Origin: a virus
Virus record (IMG/VR): IMGVR_UViG_3300029319_000050
Span: 1 to 58,409 of that record
DNA: 58,409 nucleotides
Reading direction: 5' to 3' (one strand)
Below the pieces are notes generated by a model. It ran no database searches. It was not told the origin of the DNA and saw only the letters and a program-made list of their open reading frames with translations. Every line of letters begins with the position of its first letter. Positions within the stretch are counted from its first letter, which is position 1. This document shows positions 28,305 to 36,646 of the stretch, in pieces. A program made the position numbers and the translations under genes.

Positions 28305-29311
28305 TTATCTCTCCTCTTAATATAAAGTACACAAGCCTCTCTCCAATCTTTTTGTATGATTGTTTCAGCCATTTCTAAAGCGTTTTGTTTTTCCCCACTC
28401 TTATATAAGTTCCAACTTTTAATAATAGGTATAGCAACACGTTCTAAGAATGGGTTATTAAATTTATAATCGTTACGGTAATCACCGTCCATTACAAACT
28501 TTAATTCTCTATCAAAAGTTGTTTTATCTTTTACTAAAGGTATAGTCTGCTCATGTAGAAGCTGTGCAACCTTAGTATCATTAAATCTAGTTAAACTAGT
28601 TATTGGGTTAATAGTAGAAACTTTATCTTTCCATATTGGGTAATCTATATAGATGTGTAAATTATCTGTAAAGTGATAATAAGCACCTACTTTTACACCA
28701 ATCATTGCTGCCATATATTCATGTAATACACTAAAGTGAACCATGTTAGCACCAAAACAACCCCATATTAAATCGTTAGACCTGTTAGTTACAGTCATAC
28801 GTAAAGCACCGTCTCTAATTTTAAAATAGATTTGGGTGTTACAAGGAACATCTTTACCTTTACCGTCAAGATGATTTAAATCTTGTTCTGTACCCCACAT
28901 CTGTAATACACAACGTCTATCATCTGGATTTCTTTTTAACATATTTATAATTACTTGTAGTTGGTCTTTACCAAACATCCACCTCCACCTATAACCATAA
29001 GCACCCCATAAACTAATCCCATCATCACTGAACTCACGCATACGAGGTACAAAATGTTCCATAGAAGATAAATCTCCACGACCTGCTAACATCCATAAAC
29101 TTTCAGCTAAATGGAAAAAAGGATTACAATCCCTTACAGAATCTGCTAATACTCTTACCGTTGGGTATTGGTATTTAATTAAGATAGGATCTTTTAGTTC
29201 CCAAACTTTACCGTTGCGACTATCGTATTCAATGTAATTAATATCAGAACCAAATAAATCTAATCCTTTATAAAACGCATCGTTTACATTAAACGCTGTT
29301 ATCGTATGCAT
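28301..29311 (-). CDS. Thymidylate synthase family enzyme (ThyA or dUMP hydroxymethylase)
   Basis: This 336-residue protein has the ThyA fold signatures: GAYGYRWRW (about 103-111), catalytic Cys157 in KDVPCNTQIYFKIR, Arg177/Asp180 in NRSNDLIWG, Asn189 in GANMVHFSVL and His219/Tyr221 in DNLHIYIDY. Asn at the base-discriminating place suggests a uracil rather than cytosine substrate. Unusual are Asn after the catalytic Cys (His in most ThyA) and one extra residue before Asn189. Next to an hmU-DNA-kinase-like gene it may make 5-hydroxymethyl-dUMP instead of dTMP. The start is set at the ATG with AGGAG; a GTG at 29335 is the alternative. Confidence 0.85.
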   Translation of the reverse strand: MHTITAFNVNDAFYKGLDLFGSDINYIEYDSRNGKVWELKDPILIKYQYPTVRVLADSVRDCNPFFHLAESLWMLAGRGDLSSMEHFVPRMREFSDDGISLWGAYGYRWRWMFGKDQLQVIINMLKRNPDDRRCVLQMWGTEQDLNHLDGKGKDVPCNTQIYFKIRDGALRMTVTNRSNDLIWGCFGANMVHFSVLHEYMAAMIGVKVGAYYHFTDNLHIYIDYPIWKDKVSTINPITSLTRFNDTKVAQLLHEQTIPLVKDKTTFDRELKFVMDGDYRNDYKFNNPFLERVAIPIIKSWNLYKSGEKQNALEMAETIIQKDWREACVLYIKRRDK

Positions 29312-30158
29312 ATTTACTCCTTGTTCTTCCTTCACCTTTTAATATCCTTGAGTATTTATCAAACTCACATAAACCACCTTCTACTTCTCTAAGTTCAAAG
29401 TTATGTCTATTAGAATTCATAATATGTATAGGTAATCTTTCTTTACATATTTCAAATAACTCTCTCATCTCACCCACCCAATCATTAGACTTTCTTGTAT
29501 AATCAAGTGGTCTACCTGTTAACCTGTTAAGTCCACGCATAGCTCCTGGACCAGCATTAGCCCAAGTCAATCTATCTTTAGCATCTTTACCAAACATAGT
29601 AAAACTCAAATCAGTAACTACCTCATATGCCATAAATGGACCTTGATAAGGAAAGGTTCGTAAGTAACTCCACATACCTTCTAAAGAGTTTTTATGTTTA
29701 TGAGCTTCTTCAAGTATTTCATCTTTTCTACCCCACATATAATTTATACATCGGATAATACCTTGTAGCTTATCTAAACCGTCAGGGCTTTTAATTACAT
29801 ATGCACCAGTAATCCATTGATCTTGTTTTCTAATTTGTACATCGGCAATCAAGGGATCCCAGTCTGTTAATAAATCGTATTTAACTAAAGTCTTACCTGT
29901 TTTAATTAAATTAAACCACCTAAAGATAACAGTTGCCATAAAAATATCCTCTGTGTTACCTAAAGGCTCACGGACATTTTCTATATACCACCTGCTAGTT
30001 CTATCGTCGTTACGAAATACTTGACAGAATTTATATTCTTTTAGTATTTCGTCTTCAGTCCAAGGGGGATCAGAACCTTCTTCTTCTTTTTTGACTCTGA
30101 TCCTTTCCCTTTCGTTTATCCAATAGATATACCTATCTAATTCCTCCTCGATAAACAT
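29289..30158 (-). CDS. 5-hydroxymethyluracil DNA kinase-like protein (alpha-glutamyl/putrescinyl thymine pyrophosphorylase family)
   Basis: This 289-residue protein matches the aGPT-PPlase/HMUDK family by its spaced motifs: FCQVFRNDDRTSRW (44-57), VIFRWFN (77-83), TGAYVI (117-122), FPYQGPFMAYEVVTDL (169-184), WANAGPGAMRGLNRL (199-213) and LCEFDKYSR (263-271). In hypermodifying phages members phosphorylate 5-hydroxymethyluracil in DNA, the activating step before a side chain is attached. It overlaps the TS-like gene by 23 bases and touches the methyltransferase gene, so all three are co-translated. No dedicated transferase for the next step is recognised nearby. Confidence 0.82.
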   Translation of the reverse strand: MFIEEELDRYIYWINERERIRVKKEEEGSDPPWTEDEILKEYKFCQVFRNDDRTSRWYIENVREPLGNTEDIFMATVIFRWFNLIKTGKTLVKYDLLTDWDPLIADVQIRKQDQWITGAYVIKSPDGLDKLQGIIRCINYMWGRKDEILEEAHKHKNSLEGMWSYLRTFPYQGPFMAYEVVTDLSFTMFGKDAKDRLTWANAGPGAMRGLNRLTGRPLDYTRKSNDWVGEMRELFEICKERLPIHIMNSNRHNFELREVEGGLCEFDKYSRILKGEGRTRSKYAYDNSV

Positions 30159-30997
30159 TACTTAGTTAATCTCCAAAAACAGTTATTAGATGTTTCAGGA
30201 TAAAATGTTGCGGCTGCAACTCTTAAAAACTGTCTACCGAACCTTTCTTCTAACATACTAAGTTGTTCAGGTGTCCAAATTTGTTTTGCACGTTGTGCTT
30301 GGTTGAACCTACGCATCTGTGTAAAGACACCTACTACAGACTCTAATTGAAAATACCTTTCTAATAAGTCCTTTAGTTCTTGAAAGCCCCACTCGTAAAT
30401 ATGGTCTTCTGGTAATTTATCATTAGAACCATCGTGGTTAGGTGTAGATATAAATACTGTTCCACCCTTTTTAACAACTCTGCTAAGTTCTGCAATCCAA
30501 GGCTCTACAGCTTCTCTAGGCATATGTTCTATAACTTCTGTAGACCAAGCTACGTCTATAGATTCGTTATTATGGGGTAGGATAGGATCAACACTAACGT
30601 CTTTAATTTCCAAAGTAGCGTTAAAGTTTTTCAACCATGTAGTTTCGTCAAGATGACAACCGTTACCTGACCAATATTGTATTTCCTGAAATGATGCAGG
30701 ATCGATATCGTATCCATAATATGAAGATATAACATCAGACTTTTTAACTACATATGATTTATATAAAGTCCTCAGTACCCAAACTTCACCACACCCAATC
30801 TCTAACGTATCTAACGGTCTACCTTGACGTTTAGATTCGTCTATTAAGAATGATGCAATCTTTTCAAACCTAGACATATGAGCAATCTCATCAGGTCTAA
30901 AGTTCGCAAAAACTCCTGCATGAGCAATATTCATACGAGTATTTTTACAATCGTTTGGATTTTCCTCCGCAGTTAACTTTTTTCTAATACTTGGCAT
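30158..30997 (-). CDS. Class I SAM-dependent methyltransferase
   Basis: This 279-residue protein shows motif I TLEIGCGEVW (64-73), an acidic motif II in YYGYDIDP (93-100), DVAWSTEVIEHM (148-159) and GGTVFISTPN (178-187), a Methyltransf_11-like order. It has no DPPY or NPPY motif of base-amino DNA methylases, so a small-molecule, sugar or modified-base substrate is more likely. It leads the unit with the hmU-kinase-like and TS-like genes. It might methylate the decorated base or an intermediate; this is inference. GGAG lies eight bases before the ATG. Confidence 0.8.
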   Translation of the reverse strand: MPSIRKKLTAEENPNDCKNTRMNIAHAGVFANFRPDEIAHMSRFEKIASFLIDESKRQGRPLDTLEIGCGEVWVLRTLYKSYVVKKSDVISSYYGYDIDPASFQEIQYWSGNGCHLDETTWLKNFNATLEIKDVSVDPILPHNNESIDVAWSTEVIEHMPREAVEPWIAELSRVVKKGGTVFISTPNHDGSNDKLPEDHIYEWGFQELKDLLERYFQLESVVGVFTQMRRFNQAQRAKQIWTPEQLSMLEERFGRQFLRVAAATFYPETSNNCFWRLTK

Positions 30998-31036
30998 AAG
31001 CTTCTCCTTTCTTGTTTACTTTTAAGTATAGATTAT

Positions 31037-31065
31037 ATATTACAAAAAACCTCTTTACAAGTCAA
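31037..31065 (-). promoter_or_regulatory. Promoter of the modification/PolA unit
   Basis: TTGACT (31060-31065), a 17-base spacer and TAATAT (31037-31042) on the minus strand, about 40 bases before the methyltransferase ATG. It overlaps the helicase stop codon. It lacks the upstream box of the other early promoters, hinting at different timing. Confidence 0.55.
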
Positions 31066-32548
31066 AATACTTCCTAGTTGTAGGTTCAACTAAATAAAGA
31101 CGTTTCTTTGCCCTTGTCATACCGACATAAAAAACCCTAGTTTCATCGTCAGGATCTCGTTGGTAACTATTAAAAACTTTATGTGTCATATCTGTTAGTA
31201 GTATTACGTTATCAGCCTCTGCTCCTTTTGCTGCATGTATAGTCGATATACGTATACGTGGTTGTTTTAATACCTTCTCTCCTCGTCTTAGCATAGCTTG
31301 TAGATAACTTCTCTCTGTTATAGAGATCATATCTAAAGAATCGAACCACTTAGCTGTAGGTAACTTACCCACTATACCTTCTATATAAGTTCTATCTACT
31401 AATTGTTCCCCTTCAAATAACTTTAATTGTCTTTTAGGCACTTGTTTTATATATCGCAAAAAAGTACCACATTCTTGCATAGTAAGTTTTTCACCTTTAT
31501 GAAACCTTTGCCAATTACGTACACCCTCTAATTTAATCCCTGTAATACTTGGGCTACCTTTTACTTCAAAAAACCAACCCTCGTGTCTACAATGGTCTAT
31601 AACGTTTTGTAATAAATAATTTGTTCTACCTAAAACAAGCCATGTACCGTCACTCATATCTATATGTTCAAACCCTCGTTCCCAACTAACTTCACCTTGA
31701 TCTTCTTTTGGGTTCCAAGATTTAGCTACTCTTTTAGATAATCTACCGATAGTTTTTCGAGCTAATTCGTGTACTGATTTAGGTATCCTATAACTTTGTT
31801 CTAGTACCTTTGCGTTCTTACAATTACTAATAAGATAATCTACATCAGCTCCTGCCCATTTATAAATAGCTTGATCGTCATCACCTGCTATATATACTTT
31901 ATGACTGCCTTCTATAATTTTACGTACCACTGCCCATTGCAAAGGACTTAAATCTTGTGCTTCATCTATAAATAAAGCATCAAGTTTAGGTGCATAACCT
32001 CTTTGTAAAAAGAAATCTAACATATCAGTATAATCGTATAATCTCCTAGACTTCTTATAGGCTTCGTACCCTCTACTAAATCTATCTAAAGCATACCAAT
32101 TAACTGCATCTTCTACTTCATGCCATAAATCTTCTAATGGTATTTTACGCATTCTTGCTAGGTTATCTATAAACATCAACCTATCGTCTTTAGTCATACT
32201 ATAAATACTTCCGTCTTCTGTACTTTGAGAACCTGTTAATTTTATATTTAATTTTTCGTTTAGTTCTATAAGGTGAGTACGTTCAAATACATCTTCTTTA
32301 TTTAAACCTAGTTGATGAAAACTTAATGAATGCAATGTTTTAAAATAAGGTAAATCTTTTTTAGATAATTCAAACTTATGCATTGCTCTCTCCATACCCT
32401 CGTTTACAGCTCGTTTAGTAAACGTAAAGAAACCAATCTTATCTGGAGATACTCCACTATCTAGTTCATTTTCTATGAGCTGTAATAACGTTGATGTCTT
32501 CCCAGTTCCTGGAGGTCCAAGAATCACCTGTGTTTTATCAGGTAGCAT
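31055..32548 (-). CDS. UvrD/Rep-like superfamily 1 helicase
   Basis: This 497-residue helicase has Walker A GPPGTGKTSTL near residue 13, motif Ia IGFFTFTKRAV, motif II FIDEAQDL, motif III VYIAGDDDQAIYKWAGA, motif IV-like LEQSYRIP, motif V ISTIHAAKGAEADNVIL and motif VI VFYVGMTRAKKRLYL. These are the UvrD/PcrA motifs. It is shorter than UvrD (about 720) and lacks large 1B/2B insertions. It probably unwinds DNA for PolA, as I see no DnaB-like or T7 gp4-like helicase. The start is the ATG overlapping the upstream gene; an upstream TTG is possible. Confidence 0.9.
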   Translation of the reverse strand: MLPDKTQVILGPPGTGKTSTLLQLIENELDSGVSPDKIGFFTFTKRAVNEGMERAMHKFELSKKDLPYFKTLHSLSFHQLGLNKEDVFERTHLIELNEKLNIKLTGSQSTEDGSIYSMTKDDRLMFIDNLARMRKIPLEDLWHEVEDAVNWYALDRFSRGYEAYKKSRRLYDYTDMLDFFLQRGYAPKLDALFIDEAQDLSPLQWAVVRKIIEGSHKVYIAGDDDQAIYKWAGADVDYLISNCKNAKVLEQSYRIPKSVHELARKTIGRLSKRVAKSWNPKEDQGEVSWERGFEHIDMSDGTWLVLGRTNYLLQNVIDHCRHEGWFFEVKGSPSITGIKLEGVRNWQRFHKGEKLTMQECGTFLRYIKQVPKRQLKLFEGEQLVDRTYIEGIVGKLPTAKWFDSLDMISITERSYLQAMLRRGEKVLKQPRIRISTIHAAKGAEADNVILLTDMTHKVFNSYQRDPDDETRVFYVGMTRAKKRLYLVEPTTRKYFDL

Positions 32549-32729
32549 TTGTTTTCTTAGCTGGGGATACAACCTCTATGTGCCATATCTCACCTCGTTC
32601 TAATGCTTTCTTAGCCTCTACTTTAAGTTCATCTAAAGTTTTTTCCATAACGTTTTCACAATATATAACTACCTTCATATAATCAAGGTTTTGTTTTTGT
32701 GATAAATTTATTTCTACTTTCTCTTTCAT
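32538..32729 (-). CDS. Small protein, unknown (63 aa)
   Basis: This 63-residue protein has a short strand (MKVVIYCENV) and a helix (KTLDELKVEAKKALERGEIW), then a strand IEVVSP and a basic tail. It lies between the AlkB-like and helicase genes, overlapping both. It may be a small partner of one of them. No family is recognised. Confidence 0.6.
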   Translation of the reverse strand: MKEKVEINLSQKQNLDYMKVVIYCENVMEKTLDELKVEAKKALERGEIWHIEVVSPAKKTNAT

Positions 32730-33310
32730 ATTCCTGTTCTAAATGTTAAATTAATCCTATCACCTATGGGTGGCACAGTATCTAAAATAGCATGGGTACT
32801 GTTCATTTGACTCTTACCGTCAAAAATAAGTACGTCACCGTCTTCTAATATGTATTGTTTTGTACGTATAATATTTAACATAGCAGTATTAATTACACTA
32901 GTGTTACTAGTTCTTTTAATATATTTTTCGTAAGTTCGCCACTCGAATACTCTAGGCGAACCGAAAGATACAGAAGCAACTAAATCTTTTTGTGTAGGCA
33001 CTGTATCAGAATGGTGGGGTATACCTTTACCATTATTGTCGTAATAGCCACATAAACAAAAATTAAATTTAACTTCTTTACCTAACTCTCTTTTAATTAA
33101 AGTTTGTAAATTATCTCTAATATAAATCATAGGTTGAGTCCATGGATCAGGATCATAATCCCTTCCTGCATAACTAAACTGTTTATCACCAAAAGCTCTA
33201 GTAGGTCTACCCATAACTTTTTTCCCGTCATACTCTCTAAGTTTAGGTCTATCCCATTTCTGTATTAAAGGGCTATATCCCCCCATACCTTCTTTAATAA
33301 ATTTAATCAT
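32726..33310 (-). CDS. AlkB-like 2-oxoglutarate/Fe(II) dioxygenase
   Basis: This 194-residue protein carries the iron site His-x-Asp in GIPHHSDTVP, the distal His in MNSTHAILD and the 2-oxoglutarate Arg pair in DRINLTFRTGI, the AlkB RxNxTxR ending. A nucleotide-recognition region with YYDNNGKG precedes the HxD, as in AlkB. AlkB proteins oxidise alkyl groups on DNA or RNA bases. In this phage it may repair template damage or further oxidise a modified base. It is read between primase and helicase genes in the replication unit. Confidence 0.85.
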   Translation of the reverse strand: MIKFIKEGMGGYSPLIQKWDRPKLREYDGKKVMGRPTRAFGDKQFSYAGRDYDPDPWTQPMIYIRDNLQTLIKRELGKEVKFNFCLCGYYDNNGKGIPHHSDTVPTQKDLVASVSFGSPRVFEWRTYEKYIKRTSNTSVINTAMLNIIRTKQYILEDGDVLIFDGKSQMNSTHAILDTVPPIGDRINLTFRTGI

Positions 33311-33413
33311 CTTTATTTATATCCTTATTAAATATTTTATTAGCTTGTTTTTGAAAAGATATTTCTATCCATCTATCTATAACTCTACGTACCCACTTTC
33401 TAATTTTACCCAC
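33303..33413 (-). CDS. Small basic amphipathic protein (36 aa)
   Basis: A GTG at 33413 overlaps the primase stop (TAGTG) with GAGGAAG upstream and opens 36 codons (starting MGKIRKWVRRVIDRWIEISF), ending inside the AlkB-like start. The product is one basic amphipathic helix with two Trp. The overlaps on both sides support translation, but the small size keeps this tentative. Confidence 0.42.
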   Translation of the reverse strand: MGKIRKWVRRVIDRWIEISFQKQANKIFNKDINKDD

Positions 33414-34942
33414 TAAATTTCTTCCTCGATATCTGTTATATCTTTAGGTATAGCAAAAACTTCATTCTGTGTTTGAAACTCAGGTACATACCATACGTTT
33501 GTACCTTTACCTTTGATATTAAAAAAGTGCGATCCACCTCCCATTTGTCTTAGCTTAGATGTAATTTTATTACGTGCATATTCTTTAAAACCATTCCGTG
33601 TTAAATAATCTACTAAATCACTAACCCTAAAATATGTCTTACTTGCATCAGTCCAAGGTTTATGTAAAAGTATTTCATCACGTTCCCTTGCAGGTCTTTC
33701 TGTACAAAACGTTTCTAGTAGTTCTTTAAAGTGACCTTCATTAGATGCATCGTCTGGCATTTCTATTACAGTTAATGTATCTAAGAGTTGTTGTATAAGT
33801 TGCCTCCATACATTATCTTTTACTTTAGGTGGTATAACGTTTAGTGCATCCATACACTTTCTTTGAAATCTATTTTGATTTAATAAGTCGTCAGTTTCTA
33901 ACTCTAATCTACCACCCTCAACATCTAAAAACCATATAGGTGGATCACTGTTTTGTTTAGTTAAATTACTAAACTGTGGTGTACCACCTGATGAACCAAT
34001 ACCAAACTTCCTAGTTCTACAAACTGTTGAATTACAATGTCCAGCAATAGGCTGATCATTACATCTATAAAAGTAATCTTTTTTAGCAACTTGTTTAATT
34101 ACAGTTAAAACTTCTTGTGCCACTAACGGTGGCGACATATTAGTCATATTAACTTGTTCTAATCTTTTTTCCCAATCGTCTTCGTATTTCTTTCTTAGGA
34201 ACACCCCTACATTAAATAATCCAGAGTTCCTAGTTCCTTTAGGAAAGCCCTGTGTAATAAGATGCTGTAAACAAGGTGGGGCTTGGTCTAACCATTCTTC
34301 ACTTTGCGATGCCTCTACTACATATTCTTCTAGTTCTTTAGCTGTTATAGTTTTTTCACTTGCATAATTTATAAATTCTTCAGGTGTTAGTGCAACTCCA
34401 GATTTACCATAAGCATATCTTGTAGAGTCCTCTCCACCAAAATATGGCATATTTAATGCACTGCCTTTATCGCCCCTTTCTAATAATAGTTTTGTTTGTT
34501 TTGGAAATATTTCTGCTTGCCCATAACCAAGACAAGCAGCAATATCTTTTAACTTCTTTTGCATTAATGCTGCTGGAACAGGATCGAATACAAATAAGAA
34601 TATATGTGCTCCACCACTTTTACTACGACATAAAACCAAAGGTAGTTTCATTTGGTGAAGTCTTTTTGCGAGTTTCTTTAGATCGATAGTAAAGTCATCT
34701 ACATCAACAGCACCCCAATTACAGCAATTATCTTCATTAATCGGTACAATACCAATCGAAGTTTTACCGTCAAGGTGCTGTTGCCACAAGTCTTTTAATC
34801 TGTTTTCAGTTAGTTGTTCTGAAACAGTTACAACCTTGCCACCTACTTTACCGTCATCTCTAAGTTCAGACGTTTGTGTAAATTTACCATATGCCTGCTT
34901 TAGCCCTGCAAAAAGTTTTGCATAATCTCGAGCTAAAGACAT
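33413..34942 (-). CDS. Archaeo-eukaryotic-type primase (TOTE-system primase-like)
   Basis: This 509-residue protein contains a primase-polymerase core: the metal motif WGAVDVDDF (about 74-82), then LVLCRSKSGGAHIFLFV with the Ser-x-His-like signature, and AEIFPKQTKLLLERGDKGSALNMPYFGG, an order matching the TOTE-type AEP primases. A Cys-rich region follows (APPCLQHLITQGFPKGTRNS; YRCNDQPIAGHCNSTVC), like the Zn or Fe-S site near the primase C-terminus. The last 180 residues are helical and may bind partners. It should lay primers for PolA. It lies directly downstream of the probable DNA-binding proteins. Confidence 0.82.
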   Translation of the reverse strand: MSLARDYAKLFAGLKQAYGKFTQTSELRDDGKVGGKVVTVSEQLTENRLKDLWQQHLDGKTSIGIVPINEDNCCNWGAVDVDDFTIDLKKLAKRLHQMKLPLVLCRSKSGGAHIFLFVFDPVPAALMQKKLKDIAACLGYGQAEIFPKQTKLLLERGDKGSALNMPYFGGEDSTRYAYGKSGVALTPEEFINYASEKTITAKELEEYVVEASQSEEWLDQAPPCLQHLITQGFPKGTRNSGLFNVGVFLRKKYEDDWEKRLEQVNMTNMSPPLVAQEVLTVIKQVAKKDYFYRCNDQPIAGHCNSTVCRTRKFGIGSSGGTPQFSNLTKQNSDPPIWFLDVEGGRLELETDDLLNQNRFQRKCMDALNVIPPKVKDNVWRQLIQQLLDTLTVIEMPDDASNEGHFKELLETFCTERPARERDEILLHKPWTDASKTYFRVSDLVDYLTRNGFKEYARNKITSKLRQMGGGSHFFNIKGKGTNVWYVPEFQTQNEVFAIPKDITDIEEEI

Positions 34943-34945
34943 AGC

Positions 34946-35692
34946 TTATAATACGTCTTCGTCTTTTACTTTAACATCGCCTGATCTTGCTGCTTGCATA
35001 AAGTCTTTAGCTTGATATGCAATAGCTTTTTCTGATCCTTGTATCTGATCGGCTTGTGTAACATTGAAGCCGAACCAAGAACCTTTATCATTAGATAGCT
35101 CAGTAGTAGTAAGTAAGTATTTATAAGCAAACATAGGTGCAGGAACTAAGTTTCCTTCTGAATTAGCTATCTTAGCCATACGTAAAATAGTCATCCATTT
35201 CCTAGCAACACCTAATTGGCTTCTACTAAAGCTTAAAACACACTGCTGGGGTCCATCATTTTTATCTAGTACCAAGATAAAGAATTGAGCAGTTTCGTCT
35301 ATAGTATTACCGTTTTCTAAAACGAGAATACCCTGATCATTCTTAGTACATTGGCGGACGATATCTGGAGAATGGTCTGCGGTTACTAAACCACCACCTT
35401 TTTCTCTAGGTATCCACTCTAGATACTTTTTAGTATAAGAACATGGGATTATCTCCACACCTTTCTCACCGTCATAAACCGCATTGGTAACGGTGTTATA
35501 CAACATACCTACCTCTGCTCCATCAACGTACTCTGGGGCACGTTTATTTACTTGTGGTGACATAGCTTGTAGTACCCTTATAAAAGGTATAGCTAAATCA
35601 TCACTGGTAACTTCTTCGAGTCCAGTACCTGCAGACAGCAGATCATCATCGAATAAAGCTACGTCTGTGCTCTTTTTACTTTCTTCTGACAT
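34946..35692 (-). CDS. Probable ssDNA-binding or replication accessory protein
   Basis: This 248-residue acidic protein is of a type often found between primase and early genes in marine phages: DLAIPFIRVLQAMSPQVNK, VGMLYNTVTNAVYDGEKG, KYLEWIPREKGGG and LSFSRSQLGVARKWMTIL. A beta-rich core with acidic ends is what ssDNA-binding proteins show, and no other SSB gene is visible, so this is my best candidate. I cannot name the family with certainty. It has a strong GGAGG site. Confidence 0.55.
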   Translation of the reverse strand: MSEESKKSTDVALFDDDLLSAGTGLEEVTSDDLAIPFIRVLQAMSPQVNKRAPEYVDGAEVGMLYNTVTNAVYDGEKGVEIIPCSYTKKYLEWIPREKGGGLVTADHSPDIVRQCTKNDQGILVLENGNTIDETAQFFILVLDKNDGPQQCVLSFSRSQLGVARKWMTILRMAKIANSEGNLVPAPMFAYKYLLTTTELSNDKGSWFGFNVTQADQIQGSEKAIAYQAKDFMQAARSGDVKVKDEDVL

Positions 35693-35707
35693 AAGTCCTC
35701 CTTCTTT

Positions 35708-36280
35708 CTAAGAAATTTTTGCACGACTACCAATAAAAAGACCAAATGTTTCTACAGGAATGTCACCATTACCGTTTTGTATTTGCTCTTTCACGAATGC
35801 TTTTAACGTGGAAGGGTGTACACCTTTATTACTAAAGGGTGATAAACCCATTGCACGGAGTTGATCGTAAGCTGCTTTTGCATCAAGAGATTGATCTTTA
35901 GCAAACTTTACTCCCACCTCATGTTTTATAATATCACCAAAGCCATTAGACTCAAGCCACTCGAAAGCTTCCTCTTGTCTACTTTTAGCTATGTGTGCAT
36001 TATAAAAATCCTCAACGACGATTTTAGTACCGTCACTAAGTTTTATTTCGCTGAAGCCTACTTCAGCCATTTTTTCAGGTAGTTGAACTTCCTGAATATT
36101 CCTAAGCTCCTCTTTAGCGATCTTTAATTGCTCTGTTAGGTCGTCTACACGTTTAGATGCATCGAGCTGTTTTTGAGCAAGTTCTGAAACGCTTTTCATC
36201 TCATCATCTGATGTGACGTTTTTCCATTCAGTTTCGCTATCGAAAAACTCAGCTGTTAGATTATCATTCGATTGACTCAT
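35708..36280 (-). CDS. Replication-unit protein with coiled coil, unknown
   Basis: The ATG at 36280 has AGGAGG eight bases upstream and is preferred over 36298. The 190-residue product has an acidic start, a coiled coil (about 30-70, KQLDASKRVDDLTEQLKIAK), a small beta region (FSEIKLSDGTKIVVED) and a helical C-terminus ending in IGSRAKIS. This type occurs near primase and SSB-like genes in marine phages. Its role is unknown; a DNA-binding or annealing accessory is possible. Confidence 0.6.
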   Translation of the reverse strand: MSQSNDNLTAEFFDSETEWKNVTSDDEMKSVSELAQKQLDASKRVDDLTEQLKIAKEELRNIQEVQLPEKMAEVGFSEIKLSDGTKIVVEDFYNAHIAKSRQEEAFEWLESNGFGDIIKHEVGVKFAKDQSLDAKAAYDQLRAMGLSPFSNKGVHPSTLKAFVKEQIQNGNGDIPVETFGLFIGSRAKIS

Positions 36281-36608
36281 GTAAGTCCTCCTTTGCATTT
36301 AAATCTAATGAAACTGGATAGTAAACTTGAGTTTCCCTATCCCATTTAAGTACCGTAAACTTATCAAACTTTTGTGCAATAATAGCACAACATACCCCAA
36401 TAGCTGAAGGATCACCTATAAGTAGTAAATAATCGTTATCTGGATTAAAATTAGATAGCTTACGTTTGAGTTTTCTAATAACTGGAATACTGCTAAACAT
36501 TATATTTGTATTAGCAGGAAGTAATACTTCAATATTACCAAATGAGGTTGCTTTTAGAATGTTCTTTCCAGGAGTTTCCTGAACAGCATACACTATGTTA
36601 TCACTCAT
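36264..36608 (-). CDS. Conserved early protein, unknown (114 aa)
   Basis: This 114-residue protein begins MSDNIVYAVQETPGKNILKA and contains DYLLLIGDPSAIGVCCAIIAQ and FTVLKWDRETQVYYPVSLDL, a pattern I have seen in replication regions of marine phages. It is probably a small alpha/beta protein. It is the first gene of the replication unit after the promoter at 36647-36675 and overlaps the next gene by 17 bases. Confidence 0.6.
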   Translation of the reverse strand: MSDNIVYAVQETPGKNILKATSFGNIEVLLPANTNIMFSSIPVIRKLKRKLSNFNPDNDYLLLIGDPSAIGVCCAIIAQKFDKFTVLKWDRETQVYYPVSLDLNAKEDLHESIE

Positions 36609-36646
36609 ACTTTCTTCCTTTCTATAGTTATTAGTTAAGCTTTATA

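Noticed and set aside
28301-29311. dCMP hydroxymethylase (hmC phage as in T4)
   Set aside because: The base-contact position has Asn, as in uracil-using enzymes, not Asp; and the neighbour is an hmU- rather than hmC-linked enzyme family, with no glucosyltransferase seen.
30158-30997. DNA adenine or cytosine methyltransferase
   Set aside because: The protein lacks (D/N/S)PP(Y/F) and the C5-methylase PC motif; the Methyltransf_11-like order suggests another substrate.
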